This document shows, piece by piece, positions 13,485 to 21,282 of a DNA stretch of 22,971 bases (positions within the stretch are counted from its first letter, which is position 1; each line of letters begins with the position of its first letter). The notes beneath the pieces were generated by a model, which did no database searches, had not been told where the DNA came from, and saw nothing but the letters and a program-made list of their open reading frames with translations. The stretch comes from a virus, in the IMG/VR virus record IMGVR_UViG_3300001533_000857, positions 1 through 22,971 of that record. The stretch is one strand, 5' to 3'. A program made the translations under genes and the position numbers.

Positions 13485-16305
13485 TAAAACAGGTGATGGC
13501 AAAATAGCATTTGAGGACTTTGCGGGACAGGTTGACGACGACGCGGCCACCAGCGACGATTTTTCTATAACCACACCTGCCGGGTTAAACTTTATTATAA
13601 AAACCATCGGCGGGCGGAAGTGCGTCGCGCCGGAAGATAACACGTTTTCAATATCAGCGTTAAATAATTATTTTTCAAAAGAAATGACGAACGCGGCGGC
13701 GGAAATTTTTCTACAATATTTTTACAACACCGCCGTCGGTCACGGCCGCGAGATTGCTTTTGACATAGACGCGATGCGCATGGGCTGGTGGTGGGGCGTC
13801 GGCAACCTTCAACACTTCTGGGGTTGTCGTTTTCACCATACTAACCCGGCGGAGGTAAACGATAACCAGTGGTATTTTCGCCAGGCGTTTTTTTTAGACG
13901 GCGTCACCGGCGACACCGAGCAAAACGAAGGCATTATTAAGCATGAAACAAACGGCCGAATTATAACAAGCGGCGCACATAACATAGTGTCGGCAACGCG
14001 GCGCATACCCACGGCAAACGCGACGTACAAAATCGGCATGCACGCCTCCGACGGGACAAATTTTTATATAACAGGGCTATTATTATGTAAAAATAAATAT
14101 ATGGCCTTTGACGGCGATATTATAAGCGGCATGACCATCCAATTATTAAACGCAAGCACAGACGCAGTCGAACATACCGTACGTTTCACGGCGACAACGG
14201 GGCAGATTGATTTATTTGGCGTTGAAATGCCGTGCAGTTACAAAATACAGGTTATCGGAACAGACGGCACGACTTTATTAACCACGGCAGCACAAACGAT
14301 TTATGGCGGTGATACATGGACATACAACGGTGATACGGCGGCCGGCGCAACCGCCACTTACCCGAGAATAAAAGAAAATAACAATGTCATTATTGTTGAC
14401 AAAACCCTTAACCCGTATTTTGATATTTTAGCCGCTTTTGAAGGCACGGACGGGCATACTTGGGTTCCCGACACAAGCACGGTGATTGATATTTATCCCG
14501 CGAACAGCGATACGCAGATTGTTTCCGGCGCGGCAATGTCGGTTAAGACAGGCAGTGTCCAAAAATACCGCTGGCATACCGCCGCTCACGATGACGGATA
14601 TTATGTTTACAAAATCACAGCGACTGACGACGGAAGCGATTACATAAAAACCGGACATATCAAACTGACATCTGGTGATTTTATCGGCGCGAATAAAGCA
14701 GATGACAGCACGATTGAAATTACAGCGGAATGGTATGATACTGACGGAATAGCCGCCGCGCCTGATACCAGTTTTTTAATTCGAATTTATAAGGGCGGGT
14801 CAGATGATATTGTTGTGGCGTCGGCTAATATGTCTGAAAAAGACAGCGTAACAGGATATTATAAATACGCATGGGATATATCATCTGTAACTGACGGCCT
14901 GTATAATGTCATTGTTGTGGCTGTTAACAGCGCGGAAACGGATTATAGGACTTACACTATCCCGATTAAGCGCGGAAGCGATACCCCGACACTTAATGGG
15001 AGTGTTAAATTTTTTGACACGAATTTAATTGAAAGCGCAACGGCGACAGAACCCGCAATTGCGTTGTTTGCAGGCGATACGGATATAATTGAAAACATCC
15101 GAGATAATCAGGACGGGTCAAAAATAACACTTAATCCGTCATGGGATGATACAACAGCGGTTGAACTTGACGGGGACATGGATGACAATACCACATGGGC
15201 GGGTGATACAAACCTTGTTTTGGCGGATAATTCAACAACCTATTTAATCGGTGCGGCAAGCGTTGAGGTTGACGGATACGCCGAGGCAACCGCTGACGAG
15301 GATATTGTTTTGGATTTGACAGGCAGTGAAGCGGATATTACTGATAAAGAGTTTGGCATGGTTGCGGTTTATTTTACAGACTCGCCGGAAAATGTAACAG
15401 GAATAAAAATGACAATCGCGGACAGTTCCGCGAACGAAGTCAGCGCGACGGTTACAACAGACAAAGACGGAACGGCCTTTGCCGCCGCCGCATGGACTTA
15501 CTTGCTGTTTGATTTAAGCGGTGATGGGGATATTGATTACTCCGACATCCAGACCGTAACGCTGACGCTGACACTCGACACAGATGAAACTCTTGACAAT
15601 GTGTTATGGGACGGCTTGCGGTTTGTGTCAAATATTTTAGACTTTGAATATCAGTTTACAGCCGCGCAGTCGGTAAAACTGATTGAACTGAAAAACACAG
15701 ACACAAAAAGATATGCGTTTGAAAAATCAACGAACGGAAGCACATGGACAACAATTCAGGAAAGCGAAAACTTAACCGCTGATTATGCGCTGTATTACGA
15801 CCATACGGGGGAAAGCGATGTTTACTTCCGCGTGCGCGTGGGATTAGTCAATCAGGACGGCGATATCGGCGTTGATATCGGCGATATATTGATTTTGGAT
15901 TATTTAAAAACGGGGATGTGGGAAAATGCGGATTATCAGCATAAACCATTTTTTGAATATAACAAAGAGGCACAGGATAACTGGCTCAATAAAAAATTTG
16001 TTTCCAATACAGGGAAAACTTTTAATTGTGAAATTGTATGTGGTGAGTATGTTTATAGCCAAAATGATTATGACATAATTGAGGAGATATGCGACAGGAA
16101 ACAGCCGTTTTATATGTGGCTCAACGGCGATAGGGGGAGCGATATTGATTACCCCGGCAAGGCCTGGAATGAAGAAAACCTGTATCTTGTCCACAATTTA
16201 AGCGAGTTAAAAGACGGTCATGTTAGTTATCAGGATGATAACTACAACAGGACCGAAGAGAATGTTTTAATGCTGGTTGAAGCGGCATGGATAGAAGAAG
16301 AATGA
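13468..16305 (+). CDS. Large multidomain distal tail protein (fibre/baseplate-like)
   Basis: 945 aa with a GGAGG site inside the preceding gene. The N-terminal ~240 residues look like a jelly-roll/LamG-like fold, Trp- and His-rich around MRMGWWWGVGNLQHFWGCRFHH. Two or three Ig-like beta-sandwich repeats follow (~310-510, with similar strands DGYYVYKITATDDGSDYI and DGLYNVIVVAVNSAETDY). Residues ~575-720 form a carbohydrate-binding-like sandwich holding a calcium-loop motif DLSGDGDIDYSD (682-693). The last ~200 residues include a discoidin-like segment and a conserved-looking C-terminal module with WLNKKFVSNTGKTFNCEI. Position after tape measure and before the hub suggests a distal tail protein with carbohydrate-binding domains for host recognition. 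Codons in the first ~600 bp are richer in C-ending triplets than the rest. Confidence 0.75.
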   Translation: MANSISKTGDGKIAFEDFAGQVDDDAATSDDFSITTPAGLNFIIKTIGGRKCVAPEDNTFSISALNNYFSKEMTNAAAEIFLQYFYNTAVGHGREIAFDIDAMRMGWWWGVGNLQHFWGCRFHHTNPAEVNDNQWYFRQAFFLDGVTGDTEQNEGIIKHETNGRIITSGAHNIVSATRRIPTANATYKIGMHASDGTNFYITGLLLCKNKYMAFDGDIISGMTIQLLNASTDAVEHTVRFTATTGQIDLFGVEMPCSYKIQVIGTDGTTLLTTAAQTIYGGDTWTYNGDTAAGATATYPRIKENNNVIIVDKTLNPYFDILAAFEGTDGHTWVPDTSTVIDIYPANSDTQIVSGAAMSVKTGSVQKYRWHTAAHDDGYYVYKITATDDGSDYIKTGHIKLTSGDFIGANKADDSTIEITAEWYDTDGIAAAPDTSFLIRIYKGGSDDIVVASANMSEKDSVTGYYKYAWDISSVTDGLYNVIVVAVNSAETDYRTYTIPIKRGSDTPTLNGSVKFFDTNLIESATATEPAIALFAGDTDIIENIRDNQDGSKITLNPSWDDTTAVELDGDMDDNTTWAGDTNLVLADNSTTYLIGAASVEVDGYAEATADEDIVLDLTGSEADITDKEFGMVAVYFTDSPENVTGIKMTIADSSANEVSATVTTDKDGTAFAAAAWTYLLFDLSGDGDIDYSDIQTVTLTLTLDTDETLDNVLWDGLRFVSNILDFEYQFTAAQSVKLIELKNTDTKRYAFEKSTNGSTWTTIQESENLTADYALYYDHTGESDVYFRVRVGLVNQDGDIGVDIGDILILDYLKTGMWENADYQHKPFFEYNKEAQDNWLNKKFVSNTGKTFNCEIVCGEYVYSQNDYDIIEEICDRKQPFYMWLNGDRGSDIDYPGKAWNEENLYLVHNLSELKDGHVSYQDDNYNRTEENVLMLVEAAWIEEE

Positions 16306-16306
16306 C

Positions 16307-19006
16307 ATGGCCGTTGAAGTAATAAAGAAAAAAACATATTCAAAAGATGACATTAAATTTTATTTAAAACGGAAAACGCAAACAAGCGGGCGGTATAGAG
16401 GTTCCGGCGGATCAGTTGAAGTAACAAACATCGGGAATATTGCAGCTGATGAAGACGGCAATATTTATGTGTTAGATACCGGCGATAATGATGTAAAAAA
16501 ATATGACAAAACAGGAAAATATATAACCGCGTATGCTTTGGCCGCCATGACAGCGCCGGCAAACATTTTTATTAGCCGGGGGGTTGCGTTTATTTCGGAT
16601 ATTGACTCAGTCGGTGATGACCAAGTATTTATTTATTCAATTCAAAATTTTACTTTGATTTATACAATCGCGGAAAATTTTCAACAGGTTTTAGATATGC
16701 AAAAAGACAGTTATGACAACTTGCTTTTGCCGTCTTATGTGGGTGATACTATGTATATCCGCGCTCACGGAACTTACAGAACGGAAGCGGACACTATATC
16801 ACAAGTACCTGTCGGCGTGGGGTGCGATAAAGAAGGATATACTTATGTGGCTGATGATGACAGCGCGAACGCCGCGAATACGCGTATAAGGAAGTTTGGA
16901 CTGAATGGCATGGAAGTAACAGCGGGAAACTGGCCGATATCACCAGGATATAATATAACGGGGTTATGCGTTGACGCGGACGAGGAATATTTTTATGTAA
17001 CTAATACAACAAATAACCGTTGTGAAAAATATGATTTGGACGGCAATCATAACAGAATCGTTTCCGTTTGGCATGAATCAAATTTATTAGATGTGCAGGT
17101 AAATGATAGTTATTTATTTGCATTCAGTTCAGACGGGAGTATTTCGCGAATAAGGGTTTTTGACAAAACCAATTATGCGTTAGTCCGGCTTATCTCGACA
17201 GCATTAGACAACGCAACCAAAATCGCCGTTACTAATTCCGCAAACGACCTTATTTTTTCAAACGGTGAAACAGGAGGGGTAACAGCAAACCAAAATATCC
17301 GCGTCCATAAAGTTTCAGACGGGTCAACAGTAACAAGTTTTGTTACGGGGAAGACAGGGGCAAGTGGCGGGATATGCGTCATCGGCGATAACCTTAATAC
17401 TTTCGTGGCAATCCCTGACGCGACAAATAATACAATCTTAAAATATAAATGGGATAAAACAAATAAAACATTTATACGGCAACACACATTTGGCGCGGAC
17501 GGCACGGGCAACGGGCAGTTTAAAGCGCCCGGGGCGATGACTTTAAGTCCGTATTCAGATGACGTTATTATTTGCGATACAACTAACGCGGATGTTCAAT
17601 TTTTTACATGGGGGGATAACTTTACAACATCATATTTCGGGTCTGCAGGGGCGGGCAACGGCGAGTTTGACGGGTTGCGCGGAGTCGGCGTTGACGGCGA
17701 AGGAAATATATTTACTGCGGAAGCATTGGAACCGGATAATAACCGCGCACAAAAGTTTGACCATGAATTTAATTATGTATCGCAACAAGCCGTTGACGGC
17801 GGGGTTAGAGATATTGACGTGAATTCCGATGATAAAGTTTTTATTGGGGTATTTGGAACGGCGCAAATATTAATCCATGAAAACGGAACATCAACAACTT
17901 TCGGCGCGTATTATTCCTGTTTTTACGCAAAATCAATTATTCAAAGTCTTGATATTTATGACGGCGGGATTTTTACCGATGAGAACCTTGACAATCTTTA
18001 TTTCGGCAGTGCAACGGCGGCATACTTTTATGTTTATGGAGTATCATCAAATTTTAGCGAAACCGCTGAACTTGACTGGTATGACATAACGCGCTATGTA
18101 TTATTGTCTGATAACCTTGAATTTGAATTGACAAGTGATGACAGCGATTTTTCATTGGGCGCTTTTAGTTTCGGGAGCGTATCCGTAACGCTTAACAATA
18201 AAAACAATACATTTAATCTTGAAAGCGATACAGACAGCATATTTTATGACTCCCTTTACCGGACTTGCCGAAACGGAAGTTTAATTAAAATAACAGTTTC
18301 TGGTGCTGATTTTTTTATTGGTTATATTGACGGGCTGGCAATACAACACACAGAAAACACGATTACATTTACACTGATTGATGTTCTGCGGAAACTTGAA
18401 TTGTTAGCGCTTGCGGATATTGGCGCGGAAGATAATGACACGGTTAAAACTATTATTGGAAAAATAATAGACAATTATTTTATGGAAGGGTATTTAACTT
18501 ATGACTCTGACGATATCGCCGTAACTTATGATGCCGTTGTTGATGATGTTTCCAAATTGCCAAATAACGCAAAAGACATTCTTATATTTTTATCAAAAGT
18601 GGGCCTGTTTTCTTTTGGCACATACAACGGCAATGCTTTTTATACGCATAGTTTTATAAACACATTGCAAAACAGGACATCGGATTATATGATAACTGAT
18701 AATAATTTACTCGACAAGCCCGAAATCAATTCGGGTGAACACAGACAGTTTTCAAGCGTTGTTTATGGTTCACAGGAATTCAATTTTGACGGCCGGGTTA
18801 GATGGATTTACCCCGAAGAGCGTAAAATTGATATATCCGGCGAGTCAATAACTGATACAGATGTTAGACAGGCAATCGTTGATAAATATGAAAACATAAC
18901 ATCGTTTCCAACCAAAGAATTAAGCAATATTATTATTCCGATGTTTAGTTTAACGGATATAAAAATATTGGAAAAACAATTTGTATTTAACATAATTGAA
19001 TTTTAG
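16307..19006 (+). CDS. NHL beta-propeller fused to phage tail hub domain, C-terminus frameshifted
   Basis: 899 aa as read. Residues ~40-580 carry NHL-type propeller blades, each with a G-x-x-x-D-x-x-G-x-x-Y/F-x-x-D/T pattern: IAADEDGNIYVLDTGDNDV, VGCDKEGYTYVADDDS, LCVDADEEYFYVTNTTNNR and VGVDGEGNIFTAEALEPDN, plus the linker motif GNGQF/GNGEF. From ~588 a different domain starts (ELDWYDITRYVLLSDNLEF, then GSVSVTLNNKNNTFNLESD), the opening of minor tail/baseplate hub proteins that carry the tail tip. The frame ends NIIEF-stop at 19004-19006, but a matching C-terminal stretch continues in the -1 frame to 19155 (separate entry). No strong ribosome site is evident; the start is 1 bp after the preceding stop, suggesting coupling. 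The propeller probably displays a receptor-binding surface. Confidence 0.8.
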   Translation: MAVEVIKKKTYSKDDIKFYLKRKTQTSGRYRGSGGSVEVTNIGNIAADEDGNIYVLDTGDNDVKKYDKTGKYITAYALAAMTAPANIFISRGVAFISDIDSVGDDQVFIYSIQNFTLIYTIAENFQQVLDMQKDSYDNLLLPSYVGDTMYIRAHGTYRTEADTISQVPVGVGCDKEGYTYVADDDSANAANTRIRKFGLNGMEVTAGNWPISPGYNITGLCVDADEEYFYVTNTTNNRCEKYDLDGNHNRIVSVWHESNLLDVQVNDSYLFAFSSDGSISRIRVFDKTNYALVRLISTALDNATKIAVTNSANDLIFSNGETGGVTANQNIRVHKVSDGSTVTSFVTGKTGASGGICVIGDNLNTFVAIPDATNNTILKYKWDKTNKTFIRQHTFGADGTGNGQFKAPGAMTLSPYSDDVIICDTTNADVQFFTWGDNFTTSYFGSAGAGNGEFDGLRGVGVDGEGNIFTAEALEPDNNRAQKFDHEFNYVSQQAVDGGVRDIDVNSDDKVFIGVFGTAQILIHENGTSTTFGAYYSCFYAKSIIQSLDIYDGGIFTDENLDNLYFGSATAAYFYVYGVSSNFSETAELDWYDITRYVLLSDNLEFELTSDDSDFSLGAFSFGSVSVTLNNKNNTFNLESDTDSIFYDSLYRTCRNGSLIKITVSGADFFIGYIDGLAIQHTENTITFTLIDVLRKLELLALADIGAEDNDTVKTIIGKIIDNYFMEGYLTYDSDDIAVTYDAVVDDVSKLPNNAKDILIFLSKVGLFSFGTYNGNAFYTHSFINTLQNRTSDYMITDNNLLDKPEINSGEHRQFSSVVYGSQEFNFDGRVRWIYPEERKIDISGESITDTDVRQAIVDKYENITSFPTKELSNIIIPMFSLTDIKILEKQFVFNIIEF

Positions 19007-19155
19007 GTAATCAAATATTACCATCAAAAGAAACTTGTATGGATGACAGCGGGGAACGGGTTCTTTATCGTGTGTTAGGAGTTAAATATGTTATTGGTAA
19101 ATTTTTTTTAATTGTTTTAAAACTCAAGGAAATGATTGATATTGATGTTACGTGA
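19003..19155 (+). pseudogene. Displaced C-terminal 50 residues of the tail hub protein (-1 frame)
   Basis: Read in the -1 frame from 19003, the sequence gives LGNQILPSKETCMDDSGERV, then LYRVLGVKYVIGKFFLIVLK, then LKEMIDIDVT and a TGA at 19153-19155. This is a coherent protein tail, with the GVKY...LKLKE strand pairing typical at the end of hub-type tail proteins, but it has no start codon with a ribosome site. The upstream frame stops at GAA TTT TAG; one extra T in that TTTT run (19001-19004) would join the two exactly. A TGA at 18997-18999 in the -1 frame limits the slip to the last two codons. I see no canonical slippery heptamer, so a one-base loss (real, or a sequencing error in a homopolymer) is likelier than programmed recoding. 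Confidence 0.75.
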
Positions 19156-19173
19156 ATATAACAGGAGGTTGAA

Positions 19174-19422
19174 GTGCATGAAATCGCGAATGAAAAAGTA
19201 AAAAATTGCACGCAGGGGCAATTAATAAAAGCAGAGGTGGAAGGCATGAAAAAAACAATATTGGCATTTCAGGATGTTGACACTAAAATTTTTGACAAGA
19301 TAGATGAAAGCAATAAAGAACATCGGGGGCGGTGGTTTTGGTTTTTTGGCGTGCTAATAACACAATCGCTTGCTCTTTTAGGCGGTATGTTTATGATAAT
19401 TCTAAAATTGAAGGGGTTATAA
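19174..19422 (+). CDS. Small one-TM protein, XhlA/holin-accessory-like
   Basis: 82 aa starting at GTG 19174 with AGGAGG (19163-19168) 5 bp upstream. Residues ~1-50 are charged and helical (EVEGMKKTILAFQDVDTKIF, then DKIDESNKEHRGRW); residues ~52-79 form one transmembrane helix, WFWFFGVLITQSLALLGGMF and following. This plan, an N-terminal coiled coil with a single C-terminal TM and short basic end, matches hemolysin XhlA-like phage proteins that accompany holins. It opens the lysis/accessory cassette after the tail genes. An out-of-frame ATG at 19178 leads only to a few codons and is rejected as start. Confidence 0.65.
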   Translation: MHEIANEKVKNCTQGQLIKAEVEGMKKTILAFQDVDTKIFDKIDESNKEHRGRWFWFFGVLITQSLALLGGMFMIILKLKGL

Positions 19423-19423
19423 A

Positions 19424-19767
19424 ATGCGGTTAACGCGTAAAATATACGGCCCGAATTTTGTTGTGGGGGAATTGTATAACGATGAATTTTTATGTTATAT
19501 TTTGGAAGGAATTAAACGCGTTCCCGCAGGGCTTTACCCTGTTGAGTTGACTTACTCCCCTCGGTTTAAAAAATGCACATCGGCAATTTTATTAAAGACA
19601 CGAAAGGCTGTTTATTGCCGGGGATATCAATCGGCTGGCGTGATGACGCTTGTTGTGTCTGGCATAGTGCGATTGCATTAAAAAAAATACTGGCCGAAAT
19701 GAAAAAAAATAAAGATAATATAATACAAATACAAGAAACAATGCGGGCAACGGATGGGTTGTTATGA
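19424..19767 (+). pseudogene. DUF5675-family protein, frameshifted and internally shortened
   Basis: The first frame reads MRLTRKIYGPNFVVGELYND, then EFLCYILEGIKRVPAGLYPV and ELTYSPRFKK, which matches the N-terminal half of DUF5675 proteins (T-x-G-E-L-Y, LE, PAGxY, SPRFKK). At the A6 run (19568-19573) the family sequence continues in the -1 frame as MHIGNFIKDTKGCLLPG and WHSAIALKKIL, matching the conserved IHxGNxxxDTxGCxLxG half. In the zero frame the protein instead runs into unrelated residues and stops at 19681. Members I recall have roughly 10-15 residues between SPRFKK and HxGN that are missing here, so an internal deletion as well as a frame change is likely. DUF5675 proteins are common in phage lysis/tail regions; their function is not settled. 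The ATG at 19573 could restart translation, but no ribosome site precedes it. Confidence 0.72.
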
Positions 19768-19775
19768 CTAAAATT

Positions 19776-19795
19776 AATCTTGATTTTTCAAGATT
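19776..19795 (+). terminator. AT-rich hairpin after the DUF5675 gene
   Basis: AATCTTGA (19776-19783) pairs perfectly with TCAAGATT (19788-19795) around TTTT, 8 bp after the stop. The stem is AT-rich and the following bases are ATTATATATA rather than a T tract, so this is only a weak terminator candidate. Confidence 0.35.
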
Positions 19796-19834
19796 ATTAT
19801 ATATAATTACAAAAAATAAACCATAGGAAAAAAT

Positions 19835-19855
19835 GAGCCGGGGCGGCTCGCGAGC
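19835..19855 (+). other. GC-rich overlapping inverted repeats in an AT-rich gap
   Basis: GAGCC (19835-19839) pairs with GGCTC (19845-19849) around GGGGC, and the overlapping 10-mer GCTCGCGAGC (19846-19855) is a perfect palindrome. The two structures are mutually exclusive. The surrounding 147-bp gap (19768-19914) is otherwise AT-rich with no gene. Confidence 0.5.
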
Positions 19856-19914
19856 TATTTGTTGATTGTGAAAAAATTTAGAAAAAAATTAAACGAAAGG
19901 AGTTGATACAACGA

Positions 19915-20394
19915 ATGAAAAAGATACTTGCAATGTGTGTTTTAGTAGTATTGAGTTTTACGGGATTCGCAATAGCCGATGAACCGACTGGCAGGGTTGT
20001 GCCTGTGGTTATGCCTATAGGCACTGCGACAGTCATGCACCGCGGAGTAACGCTTACAAGCACAGAGGTAATATGCAAGATAACCGCAGAAAACCCCTGC
20101 ACGGTTGCAGTGTCCGGGTATTTTTTCTTAACCGGAATTACCGATGCTGACTACACAACGCCGACAGCCGAGAATGGTATGAAATATGATTTTTACCTTC
20201 CGGCAAGTTCCGGGCCAATCACGCTGTTTGAGTCAACAGTATTTCCGAAATACCGCAGCCCGTCAACAATGGTGGGAGCGACTTATACCGCGATTGAACC
20301 GACAGGAAGCGCAGATCATTTTTGGATTACAAGCGCAGCCGCAGAAGACACACCGTTTTTCAGACTTACAATCAGAGACACAAAAGACAAATAA
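19915..20394 (+). CDS. Secreted phage protein with Sec-type signal peptide, unknown function
   Basis: 159 aa from the ATG at 19915. AAAGGAG (19896-19902) is 12 bp upstream, long but workable; a TTG at 19903 abuts that site and would add four residues (MIQR). Residues 1-21 are a classic signal peptide, MKKILAMCVLVVLSFTGFAIA, with likely cleavage before DEPTG. The mature ~138 residues look like one beta-sandwich domain (TVMHRGVTLTSTEVICKITA, CTVAVSGYFFLTGI, DHFWITSAAAEDTPFFRLTI). Two cysteines in the mature part (ICKI and NPCTV) could form a disulfide, consistent with export. No lipobox is present. It sits between the accessory genes and a holin-like gene. Superinfection exclusion or another envelope function are guesses. 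Confidence 0.75.
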   Translation: MKKILAMCVLVVLSFTGFAIADEPTGRVVPVVMPIGTATVMHRGVTLTSTEVICKITAENPCTVAVSGYFFLTGITDADYTTPTAENGMKYDFYLPASSGPITLFESTVFPKYRSPSTMVGATYTAIEPTGSADHFWITSAAAEDTPFFRLTIRDTKDK

Positions 20395-20428
20395 AAAACG
20401 CCCCGGCTTAAAAATAAGGGAGTGAAAA

Positions 20429-20437
20429 ATGGAATAA
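20429..20437 (+). promoter_or_regulatory. Three-codon mini-ORF (ATG GAA TAA) abutting the holin-like start
   Basis: AAGGGAG (20416-20422) is about 6 bp before ATG 20429, the best-spaced start here, but its third codon is TAA (20435-20437). The GTG that opens the holin-like gene follows immediately in the same frame, so its translation probably relies on termination-reinitiation. Confidence 0.6.
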
Positions 20438-20644
20438 GTGAAACGAGGAAACAGAAAATATCAACTAATACAAATGACATTGATTTTCGGGTTTGTTCTC
20501 GATTTACTTGTTCTGTTTTTTCAGTTGTTTACAAAACAGCCGTTTCAACTTGTTCTTGGATTTTCTTTTTACTCCTCTATAATTGGATTGGGGAGTGCGG
20601 GGCTGACGGTTGAACATTTCGCGAAAAAGGATGTGAAAAAATGA
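20438..20644 (+). CDS. Two-TM holin-like membrane protein
   Basis: 68 aa from GTG 20438. A short basic N-terminus (MKRGNRKYQ) is followed by TM1 (~10-32, LIQMTLIFGFVLDLLVLFFQ and following) and TM2 (~37-58, LVLGFSFYSSIIGLGSAGLT), with a charged C-terminus AKKDVKK. Size, two helices and charged tail fit small phage holins, which form the membrane lesion that lets the cell-wall enzyme act. It overlaps the hydrolase start by ATGA, so the two are coupled, as holin-endolysin pairs often are. An overlapping frame starting at GTG 20422 encodes an unlikely Cys/Ser-rich product and is rejected. The start lacks its own ribosome site (see the mini-ORF entry). Confidence 0.68.
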   Translation: MKRGNRKYQLIQMTLIFGFVLDLLVLFFQLFTKQPFQLVLGFSFYSSIIGLGSAGLTVEHFAKKDVKK

Positions 20645-21282
20645 TTGGTAAAAAAGAAACTCCGAAAACACAAGACCCGTTTTTAAAACAACCGCTTAAA
20701 TTCAAAACTTTTAGTTTTGGCGATGTGGTTTTGGTGCGCGGCCGCGAGGGTAATTGGTTTGAGCGGTTTGTCAGGTGGGGGATCCGAAGCATAAGCGAGA
20801 GTCTGGTTGACCACGCTGTAATTATGGGCGATGTGGAAAATGGCGATCAGATGGCGTATGAGTCCGACCTGACAAACGGCAACCACAAATTCAAATTCAA
20901 AAAATACATTGATGACCGGACGGGGTTGCTGATATTCCGAAATAAGTTTTTAGGTTATGAATTGACAGCACAGACGCTTTTAAGAGCCGCGGTAAATGGG
21001 CGGGTAGGCCGGCGATATGATTTACCCGCGCTTTTAAATTTTATAAAAATGAAAATGGGAAAAGAACCCGACCCGGACAAAACCAAACAAAACTTTTGCA
21101 GTGAATATATAGTTGAGTGCTATAACTGCGCAGGGATAATATCAACAAATAAACCGAGCTGGCATACCGCGCCCGGCGACCTAAAAAAATTCTTTCTGTC
21201 CGTGCCAGGGAAAAAGGCGGGCTGGAAACTAATAGACCATCAAAACATCGGGAAAGAATTGTGGGAAGTAATAAATAAGTGA
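20641..21282 (+). CDS. Permuted NlpC/P60 (YiiX/C92-like) cysteine hydrolase, lysin candidate
   Basis: 213 aa. The order of motifs is that of circularly permuted papain-like amidases: FSFGDVVLVRG opening strand, catalytic-type His58 in SLVDHAVIMGD, then Glu74 in AYESD, then GRRYDLPALLNF, and finally Cys153 in NFCSEYIVECYNCAG. In the permuted family His precedes Cys, as here. Related enzymes cleave amide bonds in peptidoglycan peptides or act on lipids. It follows the holin-like gene with an ATGA overlap and no other cell-wall hydrolase is visible in the window, so it is the best candidate endolysin or virion-associated hydrolase. No signal peptide or binding domain is present, consistent with holin-dependent release. 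The substrate is not shown by sequence. Confidence 0.75.
   Translation: MIGKKETPKTQDPFLKQPLKFKTFSFGDVVLVRGREGNWFERFVRWGIRSISESLVDHAVIMGDVENGDQMAYESDLTNGNHKFKFKKYIDDRTGLLIFRNKFLGYELTAQTLLRAAVNGRVGRRYDLPALLNFIKMKMGKEPDPDKTKQNFCSEYIVECYNCAGIISTNKPSWHTAPGDLKKFFLSVPGKKAGWKLIDHQNIGKELWEVINK

Noticed and set aside
20422-20613. 63-codon frame starting at GTG 20422 over the holin-like gene
   Set aside because: It has reasonable ribosome spacing, but the product is a Cys/Ser/Thr-rich frame without clear membrane design; the other frame gives a two-TM protein that couples by ATGA to the next gene.
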